64,000 bases of DNA from Nocardioides anomalus (lineage in GTDB: Bacteria; Actinomycetota; Actinomycetes; Propionibacteriales; Nocardioidaceae). Location: assembly GCF_011046535.1 (NCBI RefSeq), contig NZ_CP049257.1, positions 2,480,001 through 2,544,000 on the forward strand, read 5' to 3'. The position numbers and the translations under genes were made by a program. Below the pieces are notes generated by a model. The model was not told where the DNA came from. It ran no database searches and saw only the letters and a program-made list of their open reading frames with translations. Position 1 is the first letter of the stretch. Each line of letters begins with the position of its first letter. Positions 51,207 through 63,150 of this stretch are shown here, piece after piece.

Positions 51207-51739
51207 CCGAGACCCGGACACCCACCCCTGACACCGGCCGCACCACCGCACCCGCCGAGCGCAGACCGGACCGCGCCCAGCTCGGCCTGGCCGCGGTGCT
51301 GCTGCTGGCCGGCGCCTACACCGTCCACGACGCGACCACCCTCAACGTCGGGTTCGCCGACCCGGTCGGGCCGCGCGTCTTCCCCTACGTCGTCGGCAGC
51401 GTCCTGGTCGTCCTCTCGGTCCTGCTGGCCCTGGCCGCCCTCCGCGGCGACCGGCCCGAGGCCGAGGCCGGCGAGGACGTCGACCTCGACCAGCCGTCCG
51501 ACTGGGTCACCGTGGCCAAGCTGGTCGGCGTCCTGGTCTTCACCATCGCCACCCTGGGCCTGCTCGGCTGGGCCGTCTCCGGGGCGCTGCTCTTCGCCGG
51601 CGCCGCGTGGTCGCTCGGCTCCACCACGCTGGTGCGTGACGTCCTGGTCGGCACGGTCCTCTCGGTGCTGAGCTGGTACGGCTTCTTCGTCGGCCTCGGC
51701 ATCCCGCTCTCCCCCGGCATCCTGGACGGGATCCTCTGA
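51203..51739 (+). CDS. tctB: Tripartite tricarboxylate transporter small membrane subunit
   Basis: 178 residues with a polar N-terminal tail and four hydrophobic segments: [62 protein letters not shown] and the C-terminal [20 protein letters not shown]. The [11 protein letters not shown] segment is typical of TctB. GTG start at 51203 overlaps tctC; the stop overlaps the tctA ATG (TGATG). Confidence 0.92.
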   Translation: MTETRTPTPDTGRTTAPAERRPDRAQLGLAAVLLLAGAYTVHDATTLNVGFADPVGPRVFPYVVGSVLVVLSVLLALAALRGDRPEAEAGEDVDLDQPSDWVTVAKLVGVLVFTIATLGLLGWAVSGALLFAGAAWSLGSTTLVRDVLVGTVLSVLSWYGFFVGLGIPLSPGILDGIL

Positions 51740-53268
51740 TGGACAACCTCTCCCTGCTCGGCGACGGCCTGCTGCACGCCCTCTCGCCGGAGAACCTGCT
51801 CTACGCCGCGCTCGGCGTCCTGCTCGGCACCTTCGTCGGGGTCCTGCCGGGCATCGGCCCCGCCATGGCCGTGGCGCTGCTGCTGCCGGTCACCGCGGGA
51901 CTCGAGCCGACCCAGGCCTTCATCATGTTCGCCGGCATCTACTACGGCGGCATGTACGGCGGCTCGACGACCTCGATCCTGCTCAACACACCGGGCGAGT
52001 CCGCCTCGGTGATGACGGCCATCGAGGGCAACAAGATGGCCAAGAAGGGCAGAGCAGCGCAGGCGCTGGCCACCGCGGCCATCGGCTCCTTCATCGCCGG
52101 CACCATCGGCACGCTCGGCGTGGTGCTCTTCGCCCCGGCGCTGGCCTCGGTCGCGGTCGACATCGGCGCCCCGTCGTACGTCGCGATCACCGTGATGTCG
52201 CTGGTCCTGGTCACCGCCGTGCTCGGCTCGAGCAAGCTGCGCGGCTTCATCTCGCTCTTCCTCGGCCTGCTCATCGGGCTGGTCGGCCTGGACCTCAACA
52301 CCGGCCAGCCGCGCCTGGCCTTCGGCACCACCCAGCTGGCCGACCCGCTCAGCGTGGTCGTCGTCGCGGTCGGCATCTTCGCCCTCGGCGAGACGCTGTG
52401 GGTCGCGGCCCACCTGCGCCGGGCGCCGCTGCGGATCACCCCGGTCGGCCAGCCGTTCCTGGGTCGCGAGGACTGGCGGCGCTCGTGGGGCCCGTGGCTG
52501 CGCGGCACCGCGCTGGGCTTCCCGTTCGGCGCGATCCCGGCCGGCGGCGCGGAGACCCCGACGTTCCTGTCCTACCTGGCCGAGAAGAAGCTGACCAAGC
52601 ACCCCGAGGAGTTCGGCGAGGGCGCGATCGAGGGCGTGGCCGGCCCGGAGGCGGCCAACAACGCATCGGCCGCGGGCACCATGGTCCCGCTGCTCGCGCT
52701 CGGCCTGCCCGTCACCGCCACGGCCGCGGTCATGCTGGCCGCGCTCCAGGGCTACGGCATCACGCCCGGCCCGCAGCTGATGGAGGACCAGCCGGACCTG
52801 GTGTGGACGCTGCTGGCCAGCCTGCTCATCGGCAACACGCTCCTGCTGGTCATCAACCTGCCGCTGGCGCCGGTGTGGGCACGGCTGCTGCGGATCCCGC
52901 GGCCCCAGCTGTACGCCGGGATCCTGTTCTTCGCCACCCTCGGCGCCTACGCCACCAACCAGGACGCCTTCGACGTCTTCCTGCTGCTGGTCTTCGGCCT
53001 GCTCGGGCTGGCCATGCGCCGCTTCGGGCTCCCCGTGCTGCCGCTCATCCTCGGCGTCATCCTCGGCCCGCTCATGGAGACCAAGCTGCGCGAGGCGCTG
53101 ACCATCTCCGACGGCTCGCCGTCCGCACTGTGGAGCGAGCCGCTCGCGGTCGTGGTCTACGTCGTCATCGTCCTGGCCCTGGTCGGGCCGCCGCTGCTGC
53201 GCCGGCTGCGCGGTCCCCGCGGCCCCGGGACCCCGGGTGCCGTCGAGCGAGAGAAGGAGCTGGTCTGA
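51739..53268 (+). CDS. tctA: Tripartite tricarboxylate transporter large membrane subunit
   Basis: 509 residues, about 11-12 transmembrane segments. Diagnostic TctA motifs are [18 protein letters not shown] near residue 37, [22 protein letters not shown] near 70 and [20 protein letters not shown] near 262. Takes up citrate-like or other carboxylates using an ion gradient, fed by TctC. The order C-B-A matches the family. Confidence 0.96.
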   Translation: MDNLSLLGDGLLHALSPENLLYAALGVLLGTFVGVLPGIGPAMAVALLLPVTAGLEPTQAFIMFAGIYYGGMYGGSTTSILLNTPGESASVMTAIEGNKMAKKGRAAQALATAAIGSFIAGTIGTLGVVLFAPALASVAVDIGAPSYVAITVMSLVLVTAVLGSSKLRGFISLFLGLLIGLVGLDLNTGQPRLAFGTTQLADPLSVVVVAVGIFALGETLWVAAHLRRAPLRITPVGQPFLGREDWRRSWGPWLRGTALGFPFGAIPAGGAETPTFLSYLAEKKLTKHPEEFGEGAIEGVAGPEAANNASAAGTMVPLLALGLPVTATAAVMLAALQGYGITPGPQLMEDQPDLVWTLLASLLIGNTLLLVINLPLAPVWARLLRIPRPQLYAGILFFATLGAYATNQDAFDVFLLLVFGLLGLAMRRFGLPVLPLILGVILGPLMETKLREALTISDGSPSALWSEPLAVVVYVVIVLALVGPPLLRRLRGPRGPGTPGAVEREKELV

Positions 53269-53670
53269 GTGGGCTGGGTGGTGGTGGGCTGGACGCCCGA
53301 CGAGTACGGCGACGTCGCCCTCGACTTCGCGCTGGCCGAGGCCCGCGACCACGGGCACGGCGTGGTCGTGGTCAACGGCACCAAGGGCGACTCCTACGTC
53401 GACGACCGCTACGCCGGCAGCGACGCGATCGCCGCCCTCGAGGAGCGGCTGACCGCCTCCGGCCTGGAGCACGAGGTCCGCCAGGGCGTCGCCCCCGACG
53501 TGGCCGAGCAGCTCGTGGACGTGGCCGCCGAGCTCCCCGCCTCCCTCGTCGTGCTCGGCCTGCGCCGCCGCACCCCGGTCGGCAAGCTGCTCATGGGCTC
53601 GGTGGCCCAGCGCGTGCTCCTGCACGCCGACTGCCCGGTGCTGTGCGTGAAGCCGGGCTCGACGCCCTAG
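53269..53670 (+). CDS. Universal stress protein A family
   Basis: 133 residues, single UspA domain. The ATP-binding signature GLRRRTPVGKLLMGSVAQRVL is near residue 98, and the C-terminal CPVLCVKPG is typical. GTG start directly abuts the tctA stop with no gap, so it is translated as the fourth gene of the tct operon, with GAGAAGGAG of the tctA end as ribosome-binding site. Possibly modulates or senses the transport process; the stop overlaps that of the convergent SMR gene. Confidence 0.9.
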   Translation: MGWVVVGWTPDEYGDVALDFALAEARDHGHGVVVVNGTKGDSYVDDRYAGSDAIAALEERLTASGLEHEVRQGVAPDVAEQLVDVAAELPASLVVLGLRRRTPVGKLLMGSVAQRVLLHADCPVLCVKPGSTP

Positions 53671-53978
53671 CCCAACTCCAGCAGGGCCACGCCGACCACG
53701 ACGAGGCCCATCCCCAGCACCATCGTCCGGGTCAGCGGCTCGCCGAACAGCGCGTTGCTCAGCACCGCGGTGAGCGCGACGCCCAGCGCGGTCCAGATGC
53801 CGTAGGCCACCCCGATCCCGAGGCCCTCCTGCAGCGCCGCCGCGAGCAGGACGAAGGACACGACGTACCCGCCCACCACCACGACGTACCACCCCCGGCG
53901 ACCGCCCGCCGCGACCCGCAGCGAGAGCGTGCCCGCGACCTCGGTGAGGATCGCGCCGATGAGGTAGACCCAGCTCAC
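53667..53978 (-). CDS. SMR family multidrug efflux protein, partner 2
   Basis: 103 residues, four helices, EmrE/QacE type: the proton/substrate Glu is in LIGAILTEVAGTLSLR (residue about 13), and helix 3 reads GVAYGIWTALGVALTAVL with the conserved Tyr and Trp. Basic residues cluster in loops 1 and 3, predicting an N-out topology. GTG start at 53978 overlaps the upstream SMR gene (GTGA). Probably a heterodimer with it. Confidence 0.92.
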   Translation of the reverse strand: MSWVYLIGAILTEVAGTLSLRVAAGGRRGWYVVVVGGYVVSFVLLAAALQEGLGIGVAYGIWTALGVALTAVLSNALFGEPLTRTMVLGMGLVVVGVALLELG

Positions 53979-54319
53979 GAGAGCTCCTCGGGCGGGTGCG
54001 ACCCGGCCTCGATGAGCAGCACCCCGCCGACGATCAGCACCAGGCCGAGCACCATGAGCCCACTGAACGCCTCGTCGAACAGCCACGCCGACAACCCCGC
54101 CGTCAGCGCCACCCCCAGCCCGCTCCAGATCCCGTAGACCACGCCCAGCGCCGCCCCCGCCTTGAGCAGCCGGACCAGCGCGGCGAACGACACGACGTAC
54201 CCGACCGCGGTCACGGCGTACAGCCACGGGCGGTCGACCGCGCCCCGCAACGCCAGCGTGCCGGTGACCTCGGTGACGATGGCGATCGCCAGCACGGCCC
54301 ACCGATCACGCACCGGCAC
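53975..54319 (-). CDS. SMR family multidrug efflux protein, partner 1
   Basis: 114 residues, four helices: conserved Glu in AIAIVTEVTGTLALR, helix 3 GVVYGIWSGLGVALTAGL. Basic residues sit at the N-terminus and loop 2 (RLLKAG), predicting the N-in topology opposite to its partner. The start may be GTG at 54319 or 54313; the ribosome-binding site is weak. Paired SMR genes of opposite charge bias form antiparallel heterodimers (EbrAB-like). Confidence 0.9.
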   Translation of the reverse strand: MPVRDRWAVLAIAIVTEVTGTLALRGAVDRPWLYAVTAVGYVVSFAALVRLLKAGAALGVVYGIWSGLGVALTAGLSAWLFDEAFSGLMVLGLVLIVGGVLLIEAGSHPPEELS

Positions 54320-54360
54320 AGTCTGGACCACCCCGCTCGGCGGAGCGGAGCTCGGGCCGA

Positions 54361-56673
<2,313 letters not shown>

Positions 56674-56800
56674 CCGGACCCGCTCGGCGGGCTTGGCCGG
56701 CTCCGCAGGTGGCGCCGGGGGGCGCGGGCGGGGCGGGCTGCTCGTCGGCGGCCACGCGCTCCTCGGTGCGCTCCTCGGTCACCGGTCCAGCCTACGCGCG

Positions 56801-57358
56801 CTAGACCGTGAGCAGGCTGTGCAGCGGCAGGTCGCCGATCGCCTCGCGCCCGGGCAGGAAGCTCAGCTCCATGAGCACGGCCACGGCCACGGCGGTCCCG
56901 CCCCCGCGCTCGACCAGCTCCCGGGTGGCCGCGACGGTGCCGCCGGTGGCCAGCACGTCGTCGACGAGCAGCACGCGCTCCCCCGGCGCGACGGCGTCCT
57001 CGTGCAGCTCGAGCGTCGCCTCGGCGTACTCCAACGCGTAGGAGACCGCGTACGCCGCGCGCGGGAGCTTGCCGGCCTTGCGCACCGGCACGAACCCGGC
57101 GCCCAGCGCGAGCGCCACCGGTGCGGCCAGGATGAAGCCACGGGCCTCCATGCCGACGACCTTGTCCACGACCGTCGCGCCCGAGGCGTCGCGGCCGGCG
57201 TCGGCCAGCGCCTCGACGACGGTCGCGAACGCCGTGTGGTCGGCCAGCAGCGGCGTGATGTCCTTGAAGACGACGCCCGGCTCGGGGAAGTCCGGCACGT
57301 CGACGATGAACCGCTCCAGCGCCTCGCGCGCCGCGGCCTCGGTCTCCGGACGGGTCAC
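56801..57358 (-). CDS. apt: Adenine phosphoribosyltransferase
   Basis: Salvages adenine to AMP using PRPP. 185 residues. Key motifs are VVFKDITPLL near residue 28, GMEARGFILAAPVALALGAGFVPVRK near 70 and the PRPP motif VLLVDDVLATGGTVAA near 128. GTG start at 57358, seven bases after the secF stop. The secDF-apt-relA order is typical of actinobacteria. Confidence 0.96.
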   Translation of the reverse strand: MTRPETEAAAREALERFIVDVPDFPEPGVVFKDITPLLADHTAFATVVEALADAGRDASGATVVDKVVGMEARGFILAAPVALALGAGFVPVRKAGKLPRAAYAVSYALEYAEATLELHEDAVAPGERVLLVDDVLATGGTVAATRELVERGGGTAVAVAVLMELSFLPGREAIGDLPLHSLLTV

Positions 57359-57365
57359 CGGGCGG

Positions 57366-58610
57366 CTACTTGCGCTTGGACTTCGGCGCCCGGGTCGGCT
57401 GCTGCCGCCCCGACGACGAGCTGCGGCCGACGGGACGCTGGGAGGTCGGGACGGTGCGTCCGCGACCCATCGCCTCCGGGTCGGCGGACGGCCGCGTCGC
57501 ACGGTCGTCCTCGTCGTAGTCGTCGTCGTCGACCAGCACGCCGCCGCGCTCGCGCCGGGCGTCCGGGTCGTCCTCGACGGCCATGTCGTCGGTGAAGACC
57601 GGCACCGCGGCGTACGGGTCGACGGTCCGCTTGTCGCGGGCCTTCTGGCGACGCTCGGCCAGCAGCACCTCGGACTCACCGGACTTCAGGTGCACCAGCA
57701 GCGGGGTGGCGATGAAGATCGAGGAGTAGGCACCGGCCGCCATGCCGACGAACAGCGCCAGCGCGAGGTCCTTGAGCGAGCTCGCACCCAGCTGGACGGC
57801 GGAGACGTAGAGGATCGCCCCGACCGGGATCAGTGCGACCACCGAGGTGTTGATCGAGCGGACCAGGGTCTGGTTGACCGCGAGGTTGGCCGCCCGGGCG
57901 TACGTCGTGCGGCTGGAGCGCAGGTTCTTGGTGTTCTCGCGGATCTTGTCGAAGACCACGACGGTGTCGTAGAGCGAGAAGCCGAGGATGGTGAGCAGAC
58001 CGGTGACGGTCGCCGGTGTCACCTCGAAACCGGACAGCGCGTAGACCCCGACGGTGATGATCACGTCGTGGGCCAGCGCGACGATGCCGGCCACCGACAT
58101 CTTCCACTCGCGGAAGTAGGCCCAGATGAACAGCATCACCAGGACCAGGAAGACGACCAGGCCGAGGATGGCGCGGTTCTTGACCTCGTCGCCCCAGCTG
58201 GCGCCGATCTGGTCCTGGGAGATGTCCTGCTGGGTCACCCCGAGGGTGTCGATGATGGCCTGGTTGACCTCGGTGCTCTCCTCGTCGGTGAGCTCCTCGG
58301 TCTGGATGAGCACCGAGTTGTTGCCCGAGGTCGACACCACCGGCGCGTCGGCGTTCTGGATGCCGAGGTTGCCGACCGCCTCGCGCACGTCGTCGGCGTC
58401 CTTCTGGGTCGCACCGGAGTCGATGGTCACCTTGTACTGCGTGCCGCCGGTGAACTCGATGCCGTAGTTGAGGCCCTTGACCCCGAGGCCGAGGACGGCC
58501 AGGGCGACGATGAGCCCGGAGATGGCGTACCAGAGCCACTTGCGACCGACGAAGTCGATCGAGCGCTCCCCGGTGTAGAGGCTGTTGCCGAGCCGGCTGA
58601 CCTTGCCCAT
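57366..58610 (-). CDS. secF: Protein translocase subunit SecF
   Basis: 414 residues. SecF partners SecD to use the proton gradient for the last stages of protein export. Six transmembrane segments with the periplasmic domain between 1 and 2; motifs are NYGIEFTGGTQYKV near residue 48 and the TM4-5 region LGFSLYDTVVVFDKIRENTK. The C-terminal about 90 residues form a long polar cytoplasmic tail ending in a basic RAPKSKRK. ATG at 58610 shares one base with the secD stop. Confidence 0.96.
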   Translation of the reverse strand: MGKVSRLGNSLYTGERSIDFVGRKWLWYAISGLIVALAVLGLGVKGLNYGIEFTGGTQYKVTIDSGATQKDADDVREAVGNLGIQNADAPVVSTSGNNSVLIQTEELTDEESTEVNQAIIDTLGVTQQDISQDQIGASWGDEVKNRAILGLVVFLVLVMLFIWAYFREWKMSVAGIVALAHDVIITVGVYALSGFEVTPATVTGLLTILGFSLYDTVVVFDKIRENTKNLRSSRTTYARAANLAVNQTLVRSINTSVVALIPVGAILYVSAVQLGASSLKDLALALFVGMAAGAYSSIFIATPLLVHLKSGESEVLLAERRQKARDKRTVDPYAAVPVFTDDMAVEDDPDARRERGGVLVDDDDYDEDDRATRPSADPEAMGRGRTVPTSQRPVGRSSSSGRQQPTRAPKSKRK

Positions 58611-60532
58611 CAGAGCGTGCCTCCCTCGACCCGGCGGGTCGTCGAGCGGGTGGCGGGCGCCACCTTGGGTCGGTCGGCGGCGATCTGGTCCACGCCCAGC
58701 GTCTCGGCGCTGAGCCCGGACAGCTTGCCGCCGCCGTTGAAGAACCGGTAGCGCGCCAGCACCGAGACCAGCGGCTTGGTGAACCAGAAGAACACCGCGA
58801 GGTCGATGATGGTCGAGAGTCCGAGGGCGAACGCGAAGCCCCGGACCACGCCGGCCGCGAAGATGTAGAGCACCACCGCGGCCAGCAGCGACACCGCGTC
58901 GGCGGCCAGGGCCGTGGCCCGGGCGCGGATCCAGCCGGCCTCCACCGCCACCCGCATCGACTTGCCGTCGCGCATCTCGTCGCGGATGCGCTCGAAGTAG
59001 ACGATGAAGGAGTCCGCGGTGATGCCGACCGCCACGATCAGACCGGCGATGCCGGGCAGCGTGAGCGTGAAGTTCGCGGTCTTGGACAGCAGCAGGACCA
59101 GGGCGTACGTCGCCGCACCGGCCACGAGCAGCGAGGAGACCACCACGATGCCCAACCCGCGGTAGTAGATCAGGCAGTAGATCATCACCAGGATCAGCCC
59201 GACGATGCCCGCGGTGATGCCCGCGCTCAGCTGGTCGCCGGCCAGCGACGGGCCCACGGTCTCGACGCTGAAGTCGGAGAACGAGACCGGCAGGGCGCCG
59301 AACTTCAGGCTGGTGGCCAGCGACTGGGCGCTGGCCTGGGTGAAGTTGCCGGAGATCTGCGCCTGGCCGTTGGTGATGAGCCCGTCCATGGTCGGCGCGG
59401 AGATGACCTGACCGTCGAGGACGATCGCGAACTGCTTCTCGGTGCCGACCAGGGCCTTGGAGATCTCGGTGAACTTCTTGGTGCCGCTGCCGTTGAAGTC
59501 GAGGCTGACGACGTAGTTGACCTCGTTCTGCGGGATCACGGCGTCGGCCCCGTCGAGCTCGGTGCCCTCGATCATGGCCGCGGAGAGGAGGTATTTGGTG
59601 GCGACGCCGGTGTCGGCGTCCCACTCACAGGTGACCAGCGGCTTCTTCGGGTCGTCCTCGACGTTGGCCGGGGTGCCGTCCTGGGGGCAGGTGAACGCGT
59701 TGTAGGCGTCGACCGCCTCCTGGTTGGGCGCGTCGATCCAGGTCAGCGGGTCGTCGACGGTGTCGCCACCGGTCGGCGCCGGCGTGGCCGGCGTGCCGGT
59801 CGGCGTGGGGCCGTCGCTGGGCGCGGTCGCGCTGTCGCTCGGGCTGGCTCCGGAGGAGGGGCCGCTCGAGGGGTCCGCGGACGCGCTGTCACTGGGCGAG
59901 GCGCTGTCGCTCGGGTCGGCCGAGGGCGAGTCGGTGGTGTCGGCCGCGGCGTAGTGGGCCGGGGCGCGCTGTGCGGTGCCCGACGGGGTGGGCGCCTCGG
60001 ACGGCGCGCCGTCGGAGGGAACGGCGTCGGAGGGGGCGCCGCTCGGGGCCGCGCTGTCACCCGGGGTGGGCGAGCCCGGCGCGGTCACGCCGGTGCCCGG
60101 GGCGTTGGTCTCGGGCGCGGTCGGGTCCTGGACGCCGGTCCCGGGCGCGCTGGCGCCACAGGCGCCGGGGTTGAAGTCGGAGCAGGCCACGACGCGGAAG
60201 CGCAGCTGGGCCTGGCGCTTCACGGTGTCGACCAGGTCGCGCCGGCTGGAGCCGGGGATCTCGACGACGATGAAGCGGTTGCCCTGCACCGTCACCTCGG
60301 CCTCGGCGACGCCGGAGCCGTTGACGCGCTGGTCGATGATCTTGCGGGCCTCGTTGAGCGACTCGGTGCTCGGGCTGCCCTTGGGGGTCAGCCGGATGCT
60401 CGTGCCGCCCTGGAGGTCGAGGCCGAGCTCGGGCTTCCAGCTGCCGGCCAGGGCCACCAGGCCGAAGGCGATCGCCAGCCCGAGGAAGAACACCACCAGG
60501 GTGCGGCCGGGCCGAGCGGTCTTGCGTGCCAT
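58610..60532 (-). CDS. secD: Protein translocase subunit SecD with a large low-complexity insertion
   Basis: 640 residues. TM1 is at about 11-30, followed by the SecD motif LGLDLQGGTSIRL; the C-terminal half has five helices, with GITADSFIVYFERIRDEMRDG near TM4-5. Between residues of about 128 and 262 the extracytoplasmic domain is interrupted by roughly 135 residues rich in Ser, Pro, Ala, Thr, Asp and Gly. Conserved sequence resumes at DPLTWIDAPNQEAVDAYN. The insertion falls in the P1 region thought to move during export. ATG at 60532, one base gap before yajC. Confidence 0.95.
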   Translation of the reverse strand: MARKTARPGRTLVVFFLGLAIAFGLVALAGSWKPELGLDLQGGTSIRLTPKGSPSTESLNEARKIIDQRVNGSGVAEAEVTVQGNRFIVVEIPGSSRRDLVDTVKRQAQLRFRVVACSDFNPGACGASAPGTGVQDPTAPETNAPGTGVTAPGSPTPGDSAAPSGAPSDAVPSDGAPSEAPTPSGTAQRAPAHYAAADTTDSPSADPSDSASPSDSASADPSSGPSSGASPSDSATAPSDGPTPTGTPATPAPTGGDTVDDPLTWIDAPNQEAVDAYNAFTCPQDGTPANVEDDPKKPLVTCEWDADTGVATKYLLSAAMIEGTELDGADAVIPQNEVNYVVSLDFNGSGTKKFTEISKALVGTEKQFAIVLDGQVISAPTMDGLITNGQAQISGNFTQASAQSLATSLKFGALPVSFSDFSVETVGPSLAGDQLSAGITAGIVGLILVMIYCLIYYRGLGIVVVSSLLVAGAATYALVLLLSKTANFTLTLPGIAGLIVAVGITADSFIVYFERIRDEMRDGKSMRVAVEAGWIRARATALAADAVSLLAAVVLYIFAAGVVRGFAFALGLSTIIDLAVFFWFTKPLVSVLARYRFFNGGGKLSGLSAETLGVDQIAADRPKVAPATRSTTRRVEGGTL

Positions 60533-60533
60533 C

Positions 60534-60839
60534 TCAGTTCTCCTCCGAGACCTCAGGGGTCGCGTCCGGGGCGGGGCCGTCCTCGCGGACCACCTGCCCG
60601 ACCGCACCGCGGGCGACCTTGATGGTCACGCCGGTGGCGATCTCCACGTGCACCACCGTGTCGTCGAGGTCGCGGACGGTGCCGTAGACGCCCGAGGTGA
60701 GCATCACCTCGTCCCCCACCTCCAACGTGGACTGCATGTGCGCGAGTTCCCGCTGGCGTCGACTCTGCGGCCGCACGAGCAGCAGCCAGAAGAGGAGCGC
60801 TATCCCCACGAGGAACAGCAGCGGAGTCACGTCTTGCAC
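60534..60839 (-). CDS. yajC: Preprotein translocase subunit YajC
   Basis: 101 residues: one N-terminal transmembrane helix (PLLFLVGIALLFWLLLVRPQ) followed by the YajC motif RPQSRRQRELAHMQSTLEVGDEV and the GVYGTVRDL beta region. An acidic C-terminal tail ends in SEEN. Associates with SecDF. GTG start at 60839; gene order yajC-secD-secF is canonical. Confidence 0.95.
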   Translation of the reverse strand: MQDVTPLLFLVGIALLFWLLLVRPQSRRQRELAHMQSTLEVGDEVMLTSGVYGTVRDLDDTVVHVEIATGVTIKVARGAVGQVVREDGPAPDATPEVSEEN

Positions 60840-60896
60840 GAGGGGGAAGTGTACGGCGGAGGCCCCCCAACGCCGATTCGTCGGGGGCGCGCCCGC

Positions 60897-61919
60897 TCAC
60901 TCCTCGAAGAGCACGGGCTCCGGTGCGCTGGGGGGCGTGAGGCCCAGGTGGGCCCAGGCGGCCGGGGTGGCGACACGCCCGCGCGGGGTGCGGGCCAGGA
61001 AGCCCAGCCGGACCAGGAACGGCTCGGCCACCTCCTCCACGGTCTCCCGCTCCTCGCCCACGGCGACCGCGAGGGTGGACAGGCCCACGGGGCCGCCGCC
61101 GAAGCGGCGGCACAGCACGTCGAGCACCCCGCGGTCGAGCCGGTCCAGCCCCAGCTCGTCGACCTCGTAGAGGTCCAGCGCCTTGCGGGCCACCTCCAGG
61201 CCCACGGTGCCGTCGCCGCGCACCTGGGCGTAGTCCCGGACCCGGCGCAGCAGCCGGTTGGCGATGCGCGGCGTCCCCCGCGAGCGCGAGGCGATCTCGG
61301 CGGCGCCCTCACCGGTGGTGGGTACGTCGAGCAGCCCGGCCGAGCGGTGCACGATCCGCTCGAGCTCGTGCGGGGCGTAGAACTCCAGGTGGCCGGTGAA
61401 GCCGAACCGGTCGCGCAGCGGCCCGGGCAGCAGCCCGGCCCGGGTGGTGGCGCCGACCAGGGTGAACGGCGGCAGCTCGAGCGGGATCGCGGTCGCGCCC
61501 GGCCCCTTGCCGATGACCACGTCGACCCGGAAGTCCTCCATGGCCAGGTAGAGCATCTCCTCCGCGGCCCGCGACATCCGGTGGATCTCGTCGACGAAGA
61601 GCACGTCGCCGTCGTTCATCCCCGAGAGGATCGCGGCCAGGTCGCCGGCGTGGGTGAGCGCCGGGCCGCTGGTGAGCCGCAGCGGCGCGCCGACCTCGGC
61701 GGCGATGATCATGGCCAGCGTGGTCTTGCCCAGCCCGGGCGGGCCGGAGAGCAGCACGTGGTCGGGCGCCCGCTCGCGCAGCCGGGCCGCCTCGAGGACC
61801 AGCCCGAGCTGGTCGCGGACCCGCTGCTGGCCCACGACCTCGTCGAGCGAGCGCGGCCGGAGCGCGGCCTCGATGGCCCGCTCGTCGACCTCGGCGTCCG
61901 GCGCCGTCAGGTCGTTCAC
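60897..61919 (-). CDS. ruvB: Holliday junction branch migration helicase RuvB
   Basis: 340-residue AAA motor. Walker [20 protein letters not shown] near residue 55, Walker [11 protein letters not shown], sensor 1 [11 protein letters not shown], arginine finger in [14 protein letters not shown] and a C-terminal winged helix with [20 protein letters not shown] start at 61919, 64 bases after ruvA. Confidence 0.98.
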   Translation of the reverse strand: MNDLTAPDAEVDERAIEAALRPRSLDEVVGQQRVRDQLGLVLEAARLRERAPDHVLLSGPPGLGKTTLAMIIAAEVGAPLRLTSGPALTHAGDLAAILSGMNDGDVLFVDEIHRMSRAAEEMLYLAMEDFRVDVVIGKGPGATAIPLELPPFTLVGATTRAGLLPGPLRDRFGFTGHLEFYAPHELERIVHRSAGLLDVPTTGEGAAEIASRSRGTPRIANRLLRRVRDYAQVRGDGTVGLEVARKALDLYEVDELGLDRLDRGVLDVLCRRFGGGPVGLSTLAVAVGEERETVEEVAEPFLVRLGFLARTPRGRVATPAAWAHLGLTPPSAPEPVLFEE

Positions 61920-61983
61920 GGGTGCCTCCGATCGCGTCCGCGCCCGTCACAGGCGGGCGCCGTCAGGTCACTGTGCACGGTGA

Positions 61984-62583
61984 TCACGCGCGCGACAGGG
62001 TCTGGAGGGCCGCGCGCAGCAGCGCGCCGACGTCGGGGCTGTCGCCGGCCTGGTCGGCCACGGAGTCGACCGCGCGCTCGGCCTCCTTGCCGGGCCAGCC
62101 GAGGCCGGTGAGCCCCTGGTGCACCTGGTCGCGCCAGGTCTGCGCAGCGGCGACCGGGCCGCGGGTGCTGGTCGTGCCGAGGGCCGGCCCGAGCCGGTCC
62201 TTGAGCTCGAGGATGATCCGCTGGGCCACCTTCTGGCCGATGCCCGGGACCCGGGTGAGCGCCTTGACGTCCTCGGTGCCGACGGCAGTGCGCAGCGCGT
62301 CGGGGCTCAGGACCGCCAGCATGGCCTGGGCCAGCTTGGGCCCGACGCCGCTCGCGGTCTGCACGAGCTCGAAGCAGGCCTTCTCGTCCTCGTCGAGGAA
62401 GCCGAACAGCGTGAGCGAGTCCTCGCGGACCACCATGCTCGTCGGCAGCGTGGCCACCTGGCCGGTGCGCAGCGTGGCCAGCGTGCCCGGCGTGCACAGC
62501 AGCTCGAGGCCGACGCCGCCCACCTCCAGCACGGCCGTGGACAGGGTCACCTGGGCCACCGGGCCCTTGACGAACGCGATCAC
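61984..62583 (-). CDS. ruvA: Holliday junction DNA helicase subunit RuvA
   Basis: 199 residues. N-terminal OB fold (IAFVKGPVAQVTLSTAVLEV), helix-hairpin-helix repeats with ASGVGPKLAQAML near residue 78 and VPGIGQKVAQRIILELKD near 113, and a C-terminal RuvB-contact domain (GLGWPGKEAERAVD). GTG at 62583 overlaps the ruvC stop by four bases. Confidence 0.97.
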   Translation of the reverse strand: MIAFVKGPVAQVTLSTAVLEVGGVGLELLCTPGTLATLRTGQVATLPTSMVVREDSLTLFGFLDEDEKACFELVQTASGVGPKLAQAMLAVLSPDALRTAVGTEDVKALTRVPGIGQKVAQRIILELKDRLGPALGTTSTRGPVAAAQTWRDQVHQGLTGLGWPGKEAERAVDSVADQAGDSPDVGALLRAALQTLSRA

Positions 62584-63113
62584 CGGGTCACTCCTGCCTG
62601 CACGCCGGCCTTGGCCGCCGCGGCCTCGATCCTGGACTGGGCGCCGCCGCGCCAGATCTGGGTGATGGCCAGGGCCAGCGCGTCCGCCGCGTCGGCCGGC
62701 TTGGGGGTGCTGTCCAGGCGCAGGATGCGGGTGACCATCAGCCCGACCTGCGCCTTGTCGGCGCGTCCGTTGCCGGAGACCGCGGCCTTGACCTCGCTCG
62801 GGGTGTGCATGGCGACCCGCAGCCCCCGCCGGGCCGCGCAGACCATCGCGATCCCGCTGGCCTGGGCCGTGCCCATCACCGTGCTCACGTCGGAGCGGGC
62901 GAAGACCCGCTCCACCGCCACCACGTCGGGCCGGTGCTCCTCGATCCAGGCCTCGAGCCCGCGCTCGATGCTGACCAGCCGCTCCGGGATGGGCAGGTCC
63001 GCGCTGGTGCGGATCACGCCGACGTCGACCAGCCGCAGCGGCCGCCCGACCTCGCCCTCGACCACCCCGACCCCGCACCGGGTGAGGCCGGGGTCGATGC
63101 CGAGCACGCGCAT
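62580..63113 (-). CDS. ruvC: Crossover junction endonuclease RuvC
   Basis: 177-residue resolvase. Catalytic acids are visible: Asp in RVLGIDPGLTRCGVGVVEG at the N-terminus, Glu in VVAVERVFARSDV, and the C-terminal pair in PADAADALALAI. The ATG at 63113 has AGGAGGG six bases upstream; the longer frame to 63167 was rejected. First gene of ruvC-ruvA-ruvB, with a LexA box about 38 bases upstream. Confidence 0.97.
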   Translation of the reverse strand: MRVLGIDPGLTRCGVGVVEGEVGRPLRLVDVGVIRTSADLPIPERLVSIERGLEAWIEEHRPDVVAVERVFARSDVSTVMGTAQASGIAMVCAARRGLRVAMHTPSEVKAAVSGNGRADKAQVGLMVTRILRLDSTPKPADAADALALAITQIWRGGAQSRIEAAAAKAGVQAGVTR

Positions 63114-63150
63114 GGGGCCCTCCTGGGTCGGGGTCCGGCCCGGGTCGGTC

